DNA of 31,673 nt, from positions 1 to 31,673 of the forward strand of contig JAKLIT010000001.1 of the NCBI GenBank assembly GCA_022709465.1, read 5' to 3'. Numbering within the stretch: the first letter of the stretch is position 1; every line of letters starts with the position of its first letter. Below, piece after piece: positions 8,086 to 15,525 of the stretch. Origin of the DNA: Candidatus Omnitrophota bacterium. GTDB lineage: Bacteria > Omnitrophota > Koll11 > Pluralincolimonadales > Pluralincolimonadaceae. The notes under the pieces are model-generated. The model ran no database searches. It was not told where the DNA came from and saw only the letters and a program-made list of their open reading frames with translations. The translations under genes and the position numbers were made by a program.

Positions 8086-8309
8086 AGGAAGGATTAGGCA
8101 TCCAGCCGCTTGACGGGATCATGGCGCGGCTAGGTATTTCAAACTCTGACCTTGTTAGTATTTCCACTGAGCAGTTATCACATAAGGTGGTGCAAAAGGG
8201 ACGCAAGGGAAGGCGATTGACACCTAATATCCAACATAAGATCCTGAATGCACTCCGCGCGCTAAAGCCCGAAGATAATTATGCAATTAAAGATATTTTT
8301 AATTATTAA
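8082..8309 (+). CDS. Small putative helix-turn-helix protein
   Basis: A 75-residue protein whose ATG overlaps the YacP-like stop (ATGA, 8082-8085). The middle reads IMARLGISNSDLVSISTEQ, then LSHKVVQKGRKGRRLTPNIQ and HKILNALRAL, the pattern of a compact DNA-binding helix-turn-helix family with a basic loop between helices. I know similar small proteins only as hypothetical, so the DNA-binding role is inference. Base composition is intermediate between the GC-rich core and the AT-rich island, and the gene is framed by the two 29-bp repeats, so it may have arrived with, or been trapped by, the rearrangement that created them. Confidence 0.65.
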   Translation: MKEGLGIQPLDGIMARLGISNSDLVSISTEQLSHKVVQKGRKGRRLTPNIQHKILNALRALKPEDNYAIKDIFNY

Positions 8310-8385
8310 GGATGCGCGGGCAACGCCGATGAAATGCATGGCCCATCAGAAATTAGATTGATGGGGTGAAGAGTTTTAGGGAAAG
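8308..8385. repeat. Direct repeat copy 2 with degenerate continuation
   Basis: Positions 8308-8336 repeat 8032-8060 perfectly. After an extra 29 bases (8337-8365), which contain a hairpin with stems 8342-8348 and 8359-8365 (CCCATCA/TGATGGG), the similarity to the YacP-like gene resumes: 8366-8385 matches 8061-8080 at about 15 of 20 positions. Copy 2 is therefore a decayed duplicate of that gene's 3' end, sitting exactly at the left edge of the AT-rich island. Confidence 0.7.
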
Positions 8386-8400
8386 CTGTAGGGAGTTGGA

Positions 8401-9123
8401 ATGAATAAAAATAAAAAAGAAAATTATTCACTAGGGATATCAATTATTGCCTTAATTATTTCTGTCGTAGCTCTACATATAAATTGGCAAAATCTCCTCA
8501 TTACCAATAGACCATATCTAAAGATTAGTCCAGCTCGTTACAATGATACCGGTAAATATTATTCAATAAAAAAATGTAATCAAAATAGTTATGAAGTAAT
8601 ATTTAAATTACAACTTAAAAATATTGGTAAAATACCTGCAAATGATATTCATGGAGAGACAGCTGTATTTTTAGGTCTATCGGGTAAAGGGACTTGTATA
8701 AATGCGGATATGGAAACTGTCCTAAAAGATATTTATTATTTTGCGACAGATTCCGATACCTTTGACTTCAAATCAATTTCTGAAGAACAATTAAATAGAA
8801 TAGAGAATAAAGAATTGCAAAGTTATTTTCGAGAAATGAAAGCAAGAGATTTAACATTATCTGGGATGTTTAATAAAGGTAAAACATGGAAAATGCTATC
8901 TGTTTTTCCTGGTGATACTTTTGAGTTTGAATTTGGCTTTAAGATATCTGGCAAAGATGCTCCTTGGGCTATAGATAATATTGATAAATTTCAAAAAATA
9001 TTTCTGAAACTTAAAGTAACCTACTGGGGAATATTTCCTAAAATTGGGCGAAATTATCATTCCATTTGTAATGCAGAATTATTTGATGGGGAATTAATGC
9101 CATATGAAACTGAAAGTTATTAA
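8401..9123 (+). CDS. N-terminally membrane-anchored protein, unknown function
   Basis: A 240-residue protein with a Lys-rich start and one transmembrane helix (about 11-28: LGISIIALIISVVALHI) immediately followed by NWQNLLITNRPYLKI. The remaining roughly 200 residues are soluble and beta-rich (LKNIGKIPANDIHGETAVFL, then FPGDTFEFEFGFKISG), probably one globular domain outside the membrane. I recognise the anchor-plus-NRPY(L/V) layout from many uncharacterised bacterial proteins but know no function. AGGGAG lies seven bases before the ATG. It is the first island gene and is very AT-rich. It is separated from the MazG-like gene by 71 bases, so it may or may not belong to the same unit. Confidence 0.65.
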   Translation: MNKNKKENYSLGISIIALIISVVALHINWQNLLITNRPYLKISPARYNDTGKYYSIKKCNQNSYEVIFKLQLKNIGKIPANDIHGETAVFLGLSGKGTCINADMETVLKDIYYFATDSDTFDFKSISEEQLNRIENKELQSYFREMKARDLTLSGMFNKGKTWKMLSVFPGDTFEFEFGFKISGKDAPWAIDNIDKFQKIFLKLKVTYWGIFPKIGRNYHSICNAELFDGELMPYETESY

Positions 9124-9176
9124 GTATAAAATAGCTAAGATGTTAATAATACAGTTTATTTTACAACGATAAAAAA

Positions 9177-9188
9177 TATAATAAAGGA
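9177..9188 (+). promoter_or_regulatory. Possible -10 element next to the MazG-like gene's ribosome site
   Basis: TATAAT at 9177-9182 is followed directly by AAGGAG (9183-9188) and ATG at 9195. No good -35 hexamer is found 16-18 bases upstream, and the sequence is AT-rich enough for a chance match. The Shine-Dalgarno itself is convincing. Confidence 0.25.
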
Positions 9189-9194
9189 GAAATT

Positions 9195-9542
9195 ATGAAT
9201 GAGATAAAAAAGACAACAGAAAAAATCATAAAGTTTAGAGACGAACGGGATTGGCTTCAGTTTCATAATCACAAAGATATGGCTCTTTCCCTAGTTTTAG
9301 AGGCTGCGGAAGTTTTAGAGCACTTTCAATGGAAATCGCCCGATGAGGTAGCTAACCATGGGAAAATGCATAAAGGTGAGATTTCTGAAGAGCTTGCAGA
9401 TGTAGCCATGTATCTTTTTGAGCTCGCAGACAACTTAGGGATTGATTTAAAGAAAGCCATTGAGAGTAAATTAAAGAAAAATGCCCGTAAATATCCAGTA
9501 GCAAAGGCAAAAGGAAAACATACAAAGTATAATAAATTATGA
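9195..9542 (+). CDS. MazG-like nucleotide pyrophosphohydrolase
   Basis: A 115-residue all-helical protein of the MazG/dCTPase superfamily. The metal-binding signature is intact: E36-x2-E39 in LVLEAAEVLEHF and E66-x2-D69 in ISEELADVAMYLFELAD, with the usual basic C-terminus (SKLKKNARKYP). Family members hydrolyse (d)NTPs to monophosphates; small ones of this length resemble the RS21-C6/dCTP pyrophosphatase branch. AAGGAG stands six bases before ATG 9195. Its stop overlaps the start of the helicase fusion gene as ATGA (9539-9542), so the two are very probably translated together. This suggests nucleotide depletion or clean-up as part of one system. Confidence 0.88.
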   Translation: MNEIKKTTEKIIKFRDERDWLQFHNHKDMALSLVLEAAEVLEHFQWKSPDEVANHGKMHKGEISEELADVAMYLFELADNLGIDLKKAIESKLKKNARKYPVAKAKGKHTKYNKL

Positions 9543-11917
9543 GACTTTACGCCGGCACTTCCGAACAGTTTATCCACGATACAATTCAAAACCAAATAGC
9601 CGAAAAGCTTAAAATGGCCTTTTTCGATTATTATAGGTATAATCCTTCCCCCGCAGAGGTTAATTCCTGGCGCAATTCTTTAAGGTCAATGTCTCAAGTA
9701 TTTCAATATGCCAATTTATTGGATCATGGCGTTATACTTGAATACCAATTGCCGCTAACCTCAAAAAGACTAGATTGTTTGATTTGCGGAAAAGATGGGA
9801 ATAAAGAAGACAATGCTGTAATAGTGGAGCTCAAGCAGTGGGATAAATGCGATGAAGCCGCTGGTGAGAACGAACTATCAACCTGGGTTGGAGGAGCAAA
9901 AAGGGATGTTTTACATCCTTCCGTTCAGGTTGGGCAGTATAAGATGTACTTAGAAGATACTCATACAGCTTTTAATACCGATCATGATCCGATAGCATTA
10001 AATGCCTGCACATATCTTCATAATTACAACTATTATTCTGACGATGTAATATTTTCGAACAAATATCAGAACGCCTTAAATAAATATCCGCTCTTCACCG
10101 CAGATGATGTAGACAGGCTAAAAGGCTACCTTTCAGATAAACTGGTAAAGGGCAAGGGGATAGATGTCCTTAGAAGGATAGAAGAAAGTAAATATAGACC
10201 GAGCAAGAAATTAATGGATCATGTCGGAAATATAATTAAAGGAAAATCAGAATATGTACTACTGGATGAACAGCTTATAGTTTACGATTCGGTATTCACT
10301 TGCGCCAAGAAAGGATTTCATGATAAGCAAAAAACAGTGATTATTGTTAAAGGTGGTCCAGGAACGGGAAAATCTGTTATCGCGATAAATCTAATGGCTG
10401 ATTTACTATTGAAAGGTTACAACGCGCATTATGCGACAGGTTCCCGTGCATTTACCGAAACTTTAAGAAAGATAATCGGCTCCAGAGGTTCAGCACAGTT
10501 TAAATATTTTAACAGCTACTCCATGGCGGAGAATAATGTAATTGATGTGCTTATAGCAGATGAGTCGCACAGAATTCGGCTCACAAGCAATAGCCGTTTT
10601 ACAAAAAAAGAGAAAAGATCAGAGTTGTCACAGATTGATGAGTTGCTTGATGTTTCCAAGGTGGGTGTGTTTTTTATTGATGACGATCAAATAGTACGTC
10701 CAAACGAGATCGGCTCTGTTGAGTATATAAAAAATACGTCTGAACAGAGAGAATGCAAAGTGTATGAGTACGAGCTTGAGGCTCAGTTCAGGTGCAACGG
10801 TTCCGATGCTTTTGTAAATTGGATCAATAACACATTGGGTATTAAAAGAACAGCAAATGTCATTTGGGATCAGCACGAAGAATTTGATTTCAAAATATTA
10901 TCTTCTCCGTTGGAATTAGAAAATGCCATTAGAGACCGAGTTAAACAGGGTTCCACCGGAAGAGTTACAGCAGGCTTTTGCTGGGACTGGTCCGACCCTG
11001 ATAATGATGGTAATTTGAGGGATGACGTTGTAATTGGTGATTATAAAAGACCATGGGATGCTAGACCAGAAGCTACTAAATTAGCGCCGGGAATACCTAA
11101 AGCCTCACTTTGGGCGTATGATCCAAATGGGATCAATCAAGTAGGTTGCATATATACAGCACAAGGTTTTGAGTTTGATTATGTAGGAGTTATATTCGGA
11201 GAAGACCTGGTCTATAATTTCGACAAACAAGGGTGGGAAGGAAATCAGAGCAAATCTTCAGATAGCGTGGTTAAGCGTTCAGGCGACAAATTTGTTGATC
11301 TTGTAAAAAATACCTATAGAGTGCTACTTAGCAGAGGAATGAAGGGCTGTTATGTATATTTTATGAATAAAGATACCGAAAGGTTCTTTAAATCAAGAAT
11401 TGAGTATCATAAACAATCAAAAACTGAAGATAAACTCGGAGTTATTGTTGATATCTCATCAGATAAGAAATATGAAGAATATTTGCCCGTTTACTCCCTT
11501 AAGGCAGCCGCTGGCAAATTTGGAGAAGGAGAAGATGTCCATGAAGAAGGCTGGATAAAAGTAAGCGGGTTAAAACTAAGTAAAAGTATGTTTGTTTGCA
11601 AAGTAGTCGGCCATTCTATGGAGCCAAAGATATTCGATGGTAGCTATTGCATATTTCGAACTGATACTGTAGGTGGAACGCGACAGGGAAAAATAGTTCT
11701 TGTCCAAAGTCGTAAAATACATGATCATGAGAACGGTGGATCTTATACGGTGAAGAAATACAGCAAAAGCGAAAAGAAACAAAATATGGATGATACCTGG
11801 GAACATGAAAATATTGTTCTCGAGCCATTGAATAAAGACTATGAACCAATTATTTTGGCTGCTGAAGAAGAGAGTAATTTTAAGGTAATAGCGGAATTTG
11901 TAAAAGTTCTGGAGTAA
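9539..11917 (+). CDS. PD-(D/E)XK nuclease / DUF2075 helicase / LexA-like S24 protease fusion
   Basis: A 792-residue three-part protein. Residues 1-200 look like a restriction-type nuclease: RLDCLI (D79) and AVIVELKQW (E97, K99). Residues about 265-625 form an SF1-like DUF2075 helicase: KGGPGTGKSV (Walker A, 271-280), VLIADESHRI (Walker B), FFIDDDQIVRP, EAQFRCNGSDAF, YTAQGFEFDYVGVIFG and NTYRVLLSRGMKG. Residues about 645-792 form a peptidase S24 domain: LPVYSLKAAAGKFGEGE with a possible Ala658-Gly659 cleavage bond, then GHSMEP (Ser693) and YTVKKY (Lys739/740). The Gly-to-Ser spacing (34) matches LexA/UmuD (35). There is no helix-turn-helix, so it is not a simple repressor. It overlaps the MazG-like gene by four bases. 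Self-cleavage and a defence role are inference. Confidence 0.85.
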   Translation: MRLYAGTSEQFIHDTIQNQIAEKLKMAFFDYYRYNPSPAEVNSWRNSLRSMSQVFQYANLLDHGVILEYQLPLTSKRLDCLICGKDGNKEDNAVIVELKQWDKCDEAAGENELSTWVGGAKRDVLHPSVQVGQYKMYLEDTHTAFNTDHDPIALNACTYLHNYNYYSDDVIFSNKYQNALNKYPLFTADDVDRLKGYLSDKLVKGKGIDVLRRIEESKYRPSKKLMDHVGNIIKGKSEYVLLDEQLIVYDSVFTCAKKGFHDKQKTVIIVKGGPGTGKSVIAINLMADLLLKGYNAHYATGSRAFTETLRKIIGSRGSAQFKYFNSYSMAENNVIDVLIADESHRIRLTSNSRFTKKEKRSELSQIDELLDVSKVGVFFIDDDQIVRPNEIGSVEYIKNTSEQRECKVYEYELEAQFRCNGSDAFVNWINNTLGIKRTANVIWDQHEEFDFKILSSPLELENAIRDRVKQGSTGRVTAGFCWDWSDPDNDGNLRDDVVIGDYKRPWDARPEATKLAPGIPKASLWAYDPNGINQVGCIYTAQGFEFDYVGVIFGEDLVYNFDKQGWEGNQSKSSDSVVKRSGDKFVDLVKNTYRVLLSRGMKGCYVYFMNKDTERFFKSRIEYHKQSKTEDKLGVIVDISSDKKYEEYLPVYSLKAAAGKFGEGEDVHEEGWIKVSGLKLSKSMFVCKVVGHSMEPKIFDGSYCIFRTDTVGGTRQGKIVLVQSRKIHDHENGGSYTVKKYSKSEKKQNMDDTWEHENIVLEPLNKDYEPIILAAEEESNFKVIAEFVKVLE

Positions 11918-11947
11918 ATTTAGAGCATCTAAAATAAGAAATTGCCT

Positions 11948-13924
11948 ATGAAACGAGCGTATTATTCTGATTCAATTGCCAATTTCTGTAAGTCTGCACC
12001 TGAGGAGATAGTTGGCAAATTGGCAATAAGCAATGATTTTGCCTTAGAGCAATCTCAGCGCGATGCTTGGCTTGAGGAAATCAGGATTTTGCACACAACC
12101 ATATCATCCCGCCAAGGATCAATCTATTTTGAGTATACTATTCCACGGATGGGGCAACGAATCGACGTGGTGCTCCTGATCGGACCTGTGATCTTCGTCC
12201 TTGAATTTAAAATTGGGGAAAATGAATTTGCATCATATGCAATCGATCAGGTATGGGATTATGCTTTAGATTTAAAAAACTTTCATGAATCTAGCCACGA
12301 TAGGTATGTCGCGCCGCTCTTAATTGCTACAAAAGCGGAAAATCCACATCCAATCATTTCCGTAACACCGCAAAATGATAAACTCCTATTTCCCATCAAA
12401 TGCAATATAGAGTTGCTAGGAAAAGTGATTGAAGATGTGCTACGCTTTACCGAAGGCGGCAGTATTGACCGAATGCAGTGGGAAAACGGTCGATACTGTC
12501 CAACCCCAAACATCATCGAAGCAGCTATGGCGCTCTATAACGGCCACTTGGTTAGTGAGATATCTCGAAGTGACGCTGGTGCGATTAATCTTAGTCAAAT
12601 ATCCGATGTAATTTCAGATATTATCCGTATTTCAAAGAAAAAGTCCCAAAAATCCATATGTTTCGTTACCGGTGTTCCAGGTGCTGGCAAAACATTGGTC
12701 GGGTTGAACATTGCGACTACACATATCGACGCTTCAAACGATCTTTATAGCGTTTATCTCTCTGGCAATGGCCCGCTTGTAGAGATTCTTCGAGAAGCTT
12801 TAGCTCGAGATAAAGTTCGACGAGCAAAAGAGCGCGGGAGCAGGATTAAAAAAGGTAAGGCCATGAGCGAAGTGAAGGCATTTATCCAAAATGTTCATCA
12901 TTTTCGTGATGATTGTCTTGTAGACGAGAAAGCAGCTCCTGTTGAACATGTTGCATTATTTGACGAAGCGCAACGTGCTTGGAACGTAGAACAGACGTCT
13001 AATTTCATGCGCCGAAAAAAGAAAAAGCCCAATTTTAATCATTCAGAGCCAGAGTTTCTGATATCTTGTCTTGAGCGCCATCCAGATTGGGCGGTAATTG
13101 TATGTCTAGTCGGAGGGGGTCAGGAGATAAACACTGGAGAGGCAGGAATCAGCGAGTGGATTGAGTCACTAAATCGTTCTTTCCCCAACTGGCATATTTA
13201 TATTTCATCTCGACTTACCGATAGTGAGTATGGCGCAGGGGAAGTATTAAAAACAATATCATTCCGTAAAAATGTAGTCTATAAAGATGAATTGCATCTT
13301 GCGGTATCGATGAGATCATTTCGAGCTGAACATGTCTCGCTTTTGGTTAAGCAAATGCTCGATCTTAATGTTGATGCCGCCCACGCTACGTTGAAAATAG
13401 TGAAAGCCAAATACCCAATTGTAATTACAAGGGATCTAGGAAAAGCAAAGCAATGGTTGAAGAGGCAGGCGCGTGGATCTGAGCGCTATGGAATCGTAGT
13501 TTCATCTCAAGCGGAACGATTAAAGCCATATGCGATAGATGTAAAATCAATAATAGATCCGACCCATTGGTTTCTTGATGGGAAGGAGGATGTCAGATCC
13601 TCGTACTATCTTGAGGATGTTGCTACGGAATTTGACGTACAAGGACTGGAGCTCGATTGGACATGCGTTACGTGGGATGCCGATTTTAGGTATTTAAATA
13701 AAGAGTGGGGACATTGGTCTTTTTGTGGGGATCGTTGGAATAATATTAGAAAGGCGGAACGAAAAATTTATCTCAAGAATGCCTATCGCGTCCTTTTAAC
13801 TCGCGCTAGGCAAGGGATGGTTATCGTGGTACCAGCTGGTGACATAGAAGATCCTACGCGTCTTCCAAAATATTATGATCCGACTTTCGAATATTTGAAA
13901 GAGATTGGTTTTAAAATAATATAG
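11948..13924 (+). CDS. PD-(D/E)XK nuclease / DUF2075 helicase
   Basis: A 658-residue protein from ATG 11948 (TTG at 11942 is an in-frame alternative; neither has a strong Shine-Dalgarno). N-terminal nuclease-like core: [10 protein letters not shown] (D73) and [11 protein letters not shown] (E86, K88). Helicase core: [16 protein letters not shown] (Walker A, 242-249), [12 protein letters not shown] (Walker B), [35 protein letters not shown] and [19 protein letters not shown]. It belongs to the same DUF2075 superfamily as the upstream fusion but differs in almost every motif and in the N-terminal domain, and it lacks the S24 module, so it is a distant paralogue rather than a duplicate. It lies 30 bases downstream of the fusion gene, with somewhat less AT-rich codons, and may have been recruited separately. 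Confidence 0.85.
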   Translation: MKRAYYSDSIANFCKSAPEEIVGKLAISNDFALEQSQRDAWLEEIRILHTTISSRQGSIYFEYTIPRMGQRIDVVLLIGPVIFVLEFKIGENEFASYAIDQVWDYALDLKNFHESSHDRYVAPLLIATKAENPHPIISVTPQNDKLLFPIKCNIELLGKVIEDVLRFTEGGSIDRMQWENGRYCPTPNIIEAAMALYNGHLVSEISRSDAGAINLSQISDVISDIIRISKKKSQKSICFVTGVPGAGKTLVGLNIATTHIDASNDLYSVYLSGNGPLVEILREALARDKVRRAKERGSRIKKGKAMSEVKAFIQNVHHFRDDCLVDEKAAPVEHVALFDEAQRAWNVEQTSNFMRRKKKKPNFNHSEPEFLISCLERHPDWAVIVCLVGGGQEINTGEAGISEWIESLNRSFPNWHIYISSRLTDSEYGAGEVLKTISFRKNVVYKDELHLAVSMRSFRAEHVSLLVKQMLDLNVDAAHATLKIVKAKYPIVITRDLGKAKQWLKRQARGSERYGIVVSSQAERLKPYAIDVKSIIDPTHWFLDGKEDVRSSYYLEDVATEFDVQGLELDWTCVTWDADFRYLNKEWGHWSFCGDRWNNIRKAERKIYLKNAYRVLLTRARQGMVIVVPAGDIEDPTRLPKYYDPTFEYLKEIGFKII

Positions 13925-13972
13925 AACTATAAATTAAGGACTTATCAAAAAGGGACACGGAGAGCTTAAACG

Positions 13973-14992
13973 ATGAACGGTAATAAAAATTTTGTCTTTG
14001 TTTTAGGTGCTGGGGCATCTAAGGATTATGGTTATCCAACAGGTAGCGAGCTAATAGAATTAATTGCAAAATTTAACACTGACGCCGGTTTTCTTAATGC
14101 TATGAACAATGCTGGAATTAGTAAAAGAGACATTGGAATATTTGTTGATACGCTTAAAAAATCAGGGCTGAACAGTATCGATGCTTTCTTGGCGAGAGCA
14201 GCTGACTCAATCAGAAAGCAACCTATTGATTTTGAGAAAATCGGTAGAGCGTCTATTACCTATGCCATTTTATATTCTGAGAAAGAAAGCAAGAGAGACG
14301 ATCTGCCATTTCGCTTTAATGATAATTGGTATAGGTATCTATTTTCTTTTTTAAACGATGGCTATTCAGCGTTAACCGATGGGCGAATACGCTTCTTGAC
14401 GTTCAATTACGATCTTTCTTTGGAATATTTTATTGCGACATCATACCGAATCCGCAATTATTTACATGCCATGTCTGAAGAAGAGAGACATAATTACCTG
14501 CAGTTTATTAGCGATATAGAAATCCTACATATTTATGGACAGGTTGGCAAATTAACCGAATATGATAGGGATGGCAATGGCAGGGAATATGGAAGTGATT
14601 CACTTAATCTTGACGGAAAAGATCCATTCTGGCAGATAGCCGAGAATATTCAAATTGTTAGATCTGATATTACGGAAGAAGCGAAAACGCTTTTTGAACG
14701 AGCACAACAGTATCTTTCTGAATCAGATTATATATTTTTCCTAGGTTTTGGTTTCGATTATTTAAACATGGAAAGATTAAGGTTGCATGAAATATTCCAA
14801 ACTAATATTGCGCACAAAAGATTTTACGTTACGGCGTATAAAGCAGATAATAGCAACATATATGACTTCCAGAATAGAATATTTCACCATAAAGAATTGG
14901 AAATGGATATTTGCAAGATAGGCAAAAAGGACGAGAATATAGTATCATATTTAAGAGATAACTGCTTTATTTTGTCGCAATTAAAAGATTAG
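13973..14992 (+). CDS. SIR2-like domain protein (putative NAD-consuming effector)
   Basis: A 339-residue protein with the SIR2/Rossmann layout: FVFVLGAGASKDYGYPTGSE (7-26, NAD-binding), FLTFNYDLSLEYF (N145 and D147, the catalytic Asn-x-Asp pair), LHIYGQVGKL (H186, equivalent of the catalytic His) and DYIFFLGFGFDYLNMERL (252-269). SIR2-like proteins of this kind deplete NAD in several antiphage systems (ThsA, DSR, SIR2-Argonaute, SIR2-HerA); that role is transferred by analogy. It has no obvious second domain and no sirtuin zinc cysteines. GGAG lies ten bases before the ATG; 48 bases separate it from the helicase gene. It is the last intact gene of the island. Confidence 0.85.
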   Translation: MNGNKNFVFVLGAGASKDYGYPTGSELIELIAKFNTDAGFLNAMNNAGISKRDIGIFVDTLKKSGLNSIDAFLARAADSIRKQPIDFEKIGRASITYAILYSEKESKRDDLPFRFNDNWYRYLFSFLNDGYSALTDGRIRFLTFNYDLSLEYFIATSYRIRNYLHAMSEEERHNYLQFISDIEILHIYGQVGKLTEYDRDGNGREYGSDSLNLDGKDPFWQIAENIQIVRSDITEEAKTLFERAQQYLSESDYIFFLGFGFDYLNMERLRLHEIFQTNIAHKRFYVTAYKADNSNIYDFQNRIFHHKELEMDICKIGKKDENIVSYLRDNCFILSQLKD

Positions 14993-15003
14993 AGGTGAAT
15001 AAA

Positions 15004-15063
15004 ATGCTTATTCGGGATCGTGTCCAGAAGGATACGAATATATGCCCCGACTTAACGATCTAA
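15004..15063 (+). other. Very short ORF or gene remnant after the SIR2-like gene
   Basis: After AGAGGTG (a good ribosome site, 14992-14998) an ATG at 15004 opens 19 codons (MLIRDRVQKDTNICPDLTI) ending in TAA at 15063. It may be the start of a gene truncated by whatever placed the repeat block downstream, or a chance ORF. Weak evidence. Confidence 0.2.
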
Positions 15064-15114
15064 ATCTAGCTAATATTCCCGCCTGCGCCATTTCCGGAGC
15101 CATAGGGCTGCGAA

Positions 15115-15264
15115 GTGTCCCCTGCAGGAGGCACCTTAATAAAATAGTTGTCCCCTCCGCTACGTTCAGGGACACCCCCGACAATCAGGATTAAATCTTG
15201 AAATCGGGTTTAATCCGTCGGTCCCTTCGGGTAAATTTGCTACTATTTCAAGCAGGCAAATTTA
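15115..15264. repeat. Block of nested hairpins and GTCCC repeats at the island's right edge
   Basis: This gene-free stretch holds GTGTCCCCT (15115-15123), a hairpin TGTCCC/GGGACA (15149-15154 with 15169-15174), a longer imperfect hairpin whose arms are CCGAC (15178-15182) plus GGATTAAA (15188-15195) pairing with TTTAATCC (15209-15216) plus GTCGG (15217-15221), and a perfect 9-bp hairpin TAAATTTGC/GCAAATTTA (15232-15240 with 15256-15264). None is followed by a run of T, so they are not simple terminators. The structure resembles a REP/BIME-type mosaic repeat. The rest of 14993-15318 shows no gene apart from the short ORF at 15004. Confidence 0.6.
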
Positions 15265-15265
15265 A

Positions 15266-15302
15266 TTGAAAGAAAATTCCCTCTTTTAGCGTCTACTACG
15301 TT
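15266..15302. repeat. 37-bp element shared by the two toxin-antitoxin cassettes, copy A
   Basis: Beginning TTGAAAG and containing GTCTACTAC, this segment matches 16681-16717 at 27 of 37 positions without gaps. Both copies lie directly after a hairpin and shortly before the ribosome site of a toxin-antitoxin-like cassette. Confidence 0.5.
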
Positions 15303-15318
15303 AAAGGAGGAAGTGATC

Positions 15319-15525
15319 ATGAAAATAGTTCTTTCCTTGCATGCGCAGGAACGCATCATCGAACGGAACATCAAAAAAGCCGACGTGATCGAGACGATAA
15401 AGAATCCCGACATTACCTGTCCGACGAGACATAAGCATCGAAAAAGGGTTATGAAGAGCTTGAATGGCGCTACCCTCGATGTTATAATTGAGACAAATGA
15501 TGATAAATATAGACACCCAAGCTAA
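15319..15525 (+). CDS. DUF4258 family protein (putative toxin component)
   Basis: A 68-residue protein starting at ATG 15319, eight bases after AAGGAGG; an in-frame GTG at 15313 is less likely. The DUF4258 signature is clear: LSLHAQERIIERNIKKADVIETIKNPD, followed by a basic segment HKHRKRVMKSL and a hydrophobic strand LDVIIET. DUF4258 proteins are paired with DUF2283 or other small partners in putative toxin-antitoxin loci and share a RelE/BrnT-like fold by prediction. The protein stops at DDKYRHPS, earlier than the final strand I would expect, so it may be shortened by a frameshift. It overlaps the DUF2283 gene by 29 bases. Confidence 0.75.
   Translation: MKIVLSLHAQERIIERNIKKADVIETIKNPDITCPTRHKHRKRVMKSLNGATLDVIIETNDDKYRHPS

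Larger units (their letters stand above)
8310..15300. other. AT-rich accessory (probable defence) island
   Basis: From just after the second 29-bp repeat the base composition drops sharply and codons end mostly in A or T, in contrast to the C/G-ending codons on both sides. The segment holds five genes read to the right (8401-14992) and then a block of hairpins and short repeats (about 15100-15265). The gene content (MazG-like, two nuclease-helicases, S24 protease module, SIR2-like) is typical of horizontally acquired defence loci. No integrase, transposase or tRNA target is visible, and I found no third copy of the 29-bp repeat at the right edge. Confidence 0.65.

Noticed and set aside
11450..11917. 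S24 domain as a standalone LexA repressor gene
   Set aside because: It is continuous with the helicase frame, has no separate start with a ribosome site, and no helix-turn-helix.
15077..15190. Minus-strand coding-like stretch in the repeat block
   Set aside because: It reads open for about 40 codons but has no start, a stop shortly upstream and overlaps hairpins; treated as repeat DNA.
14993..15300. CRISPR array
   Set aside because: The repeats are short, irregularly spaced and palindromic, with no uniform spacers and no cas genes nearby.
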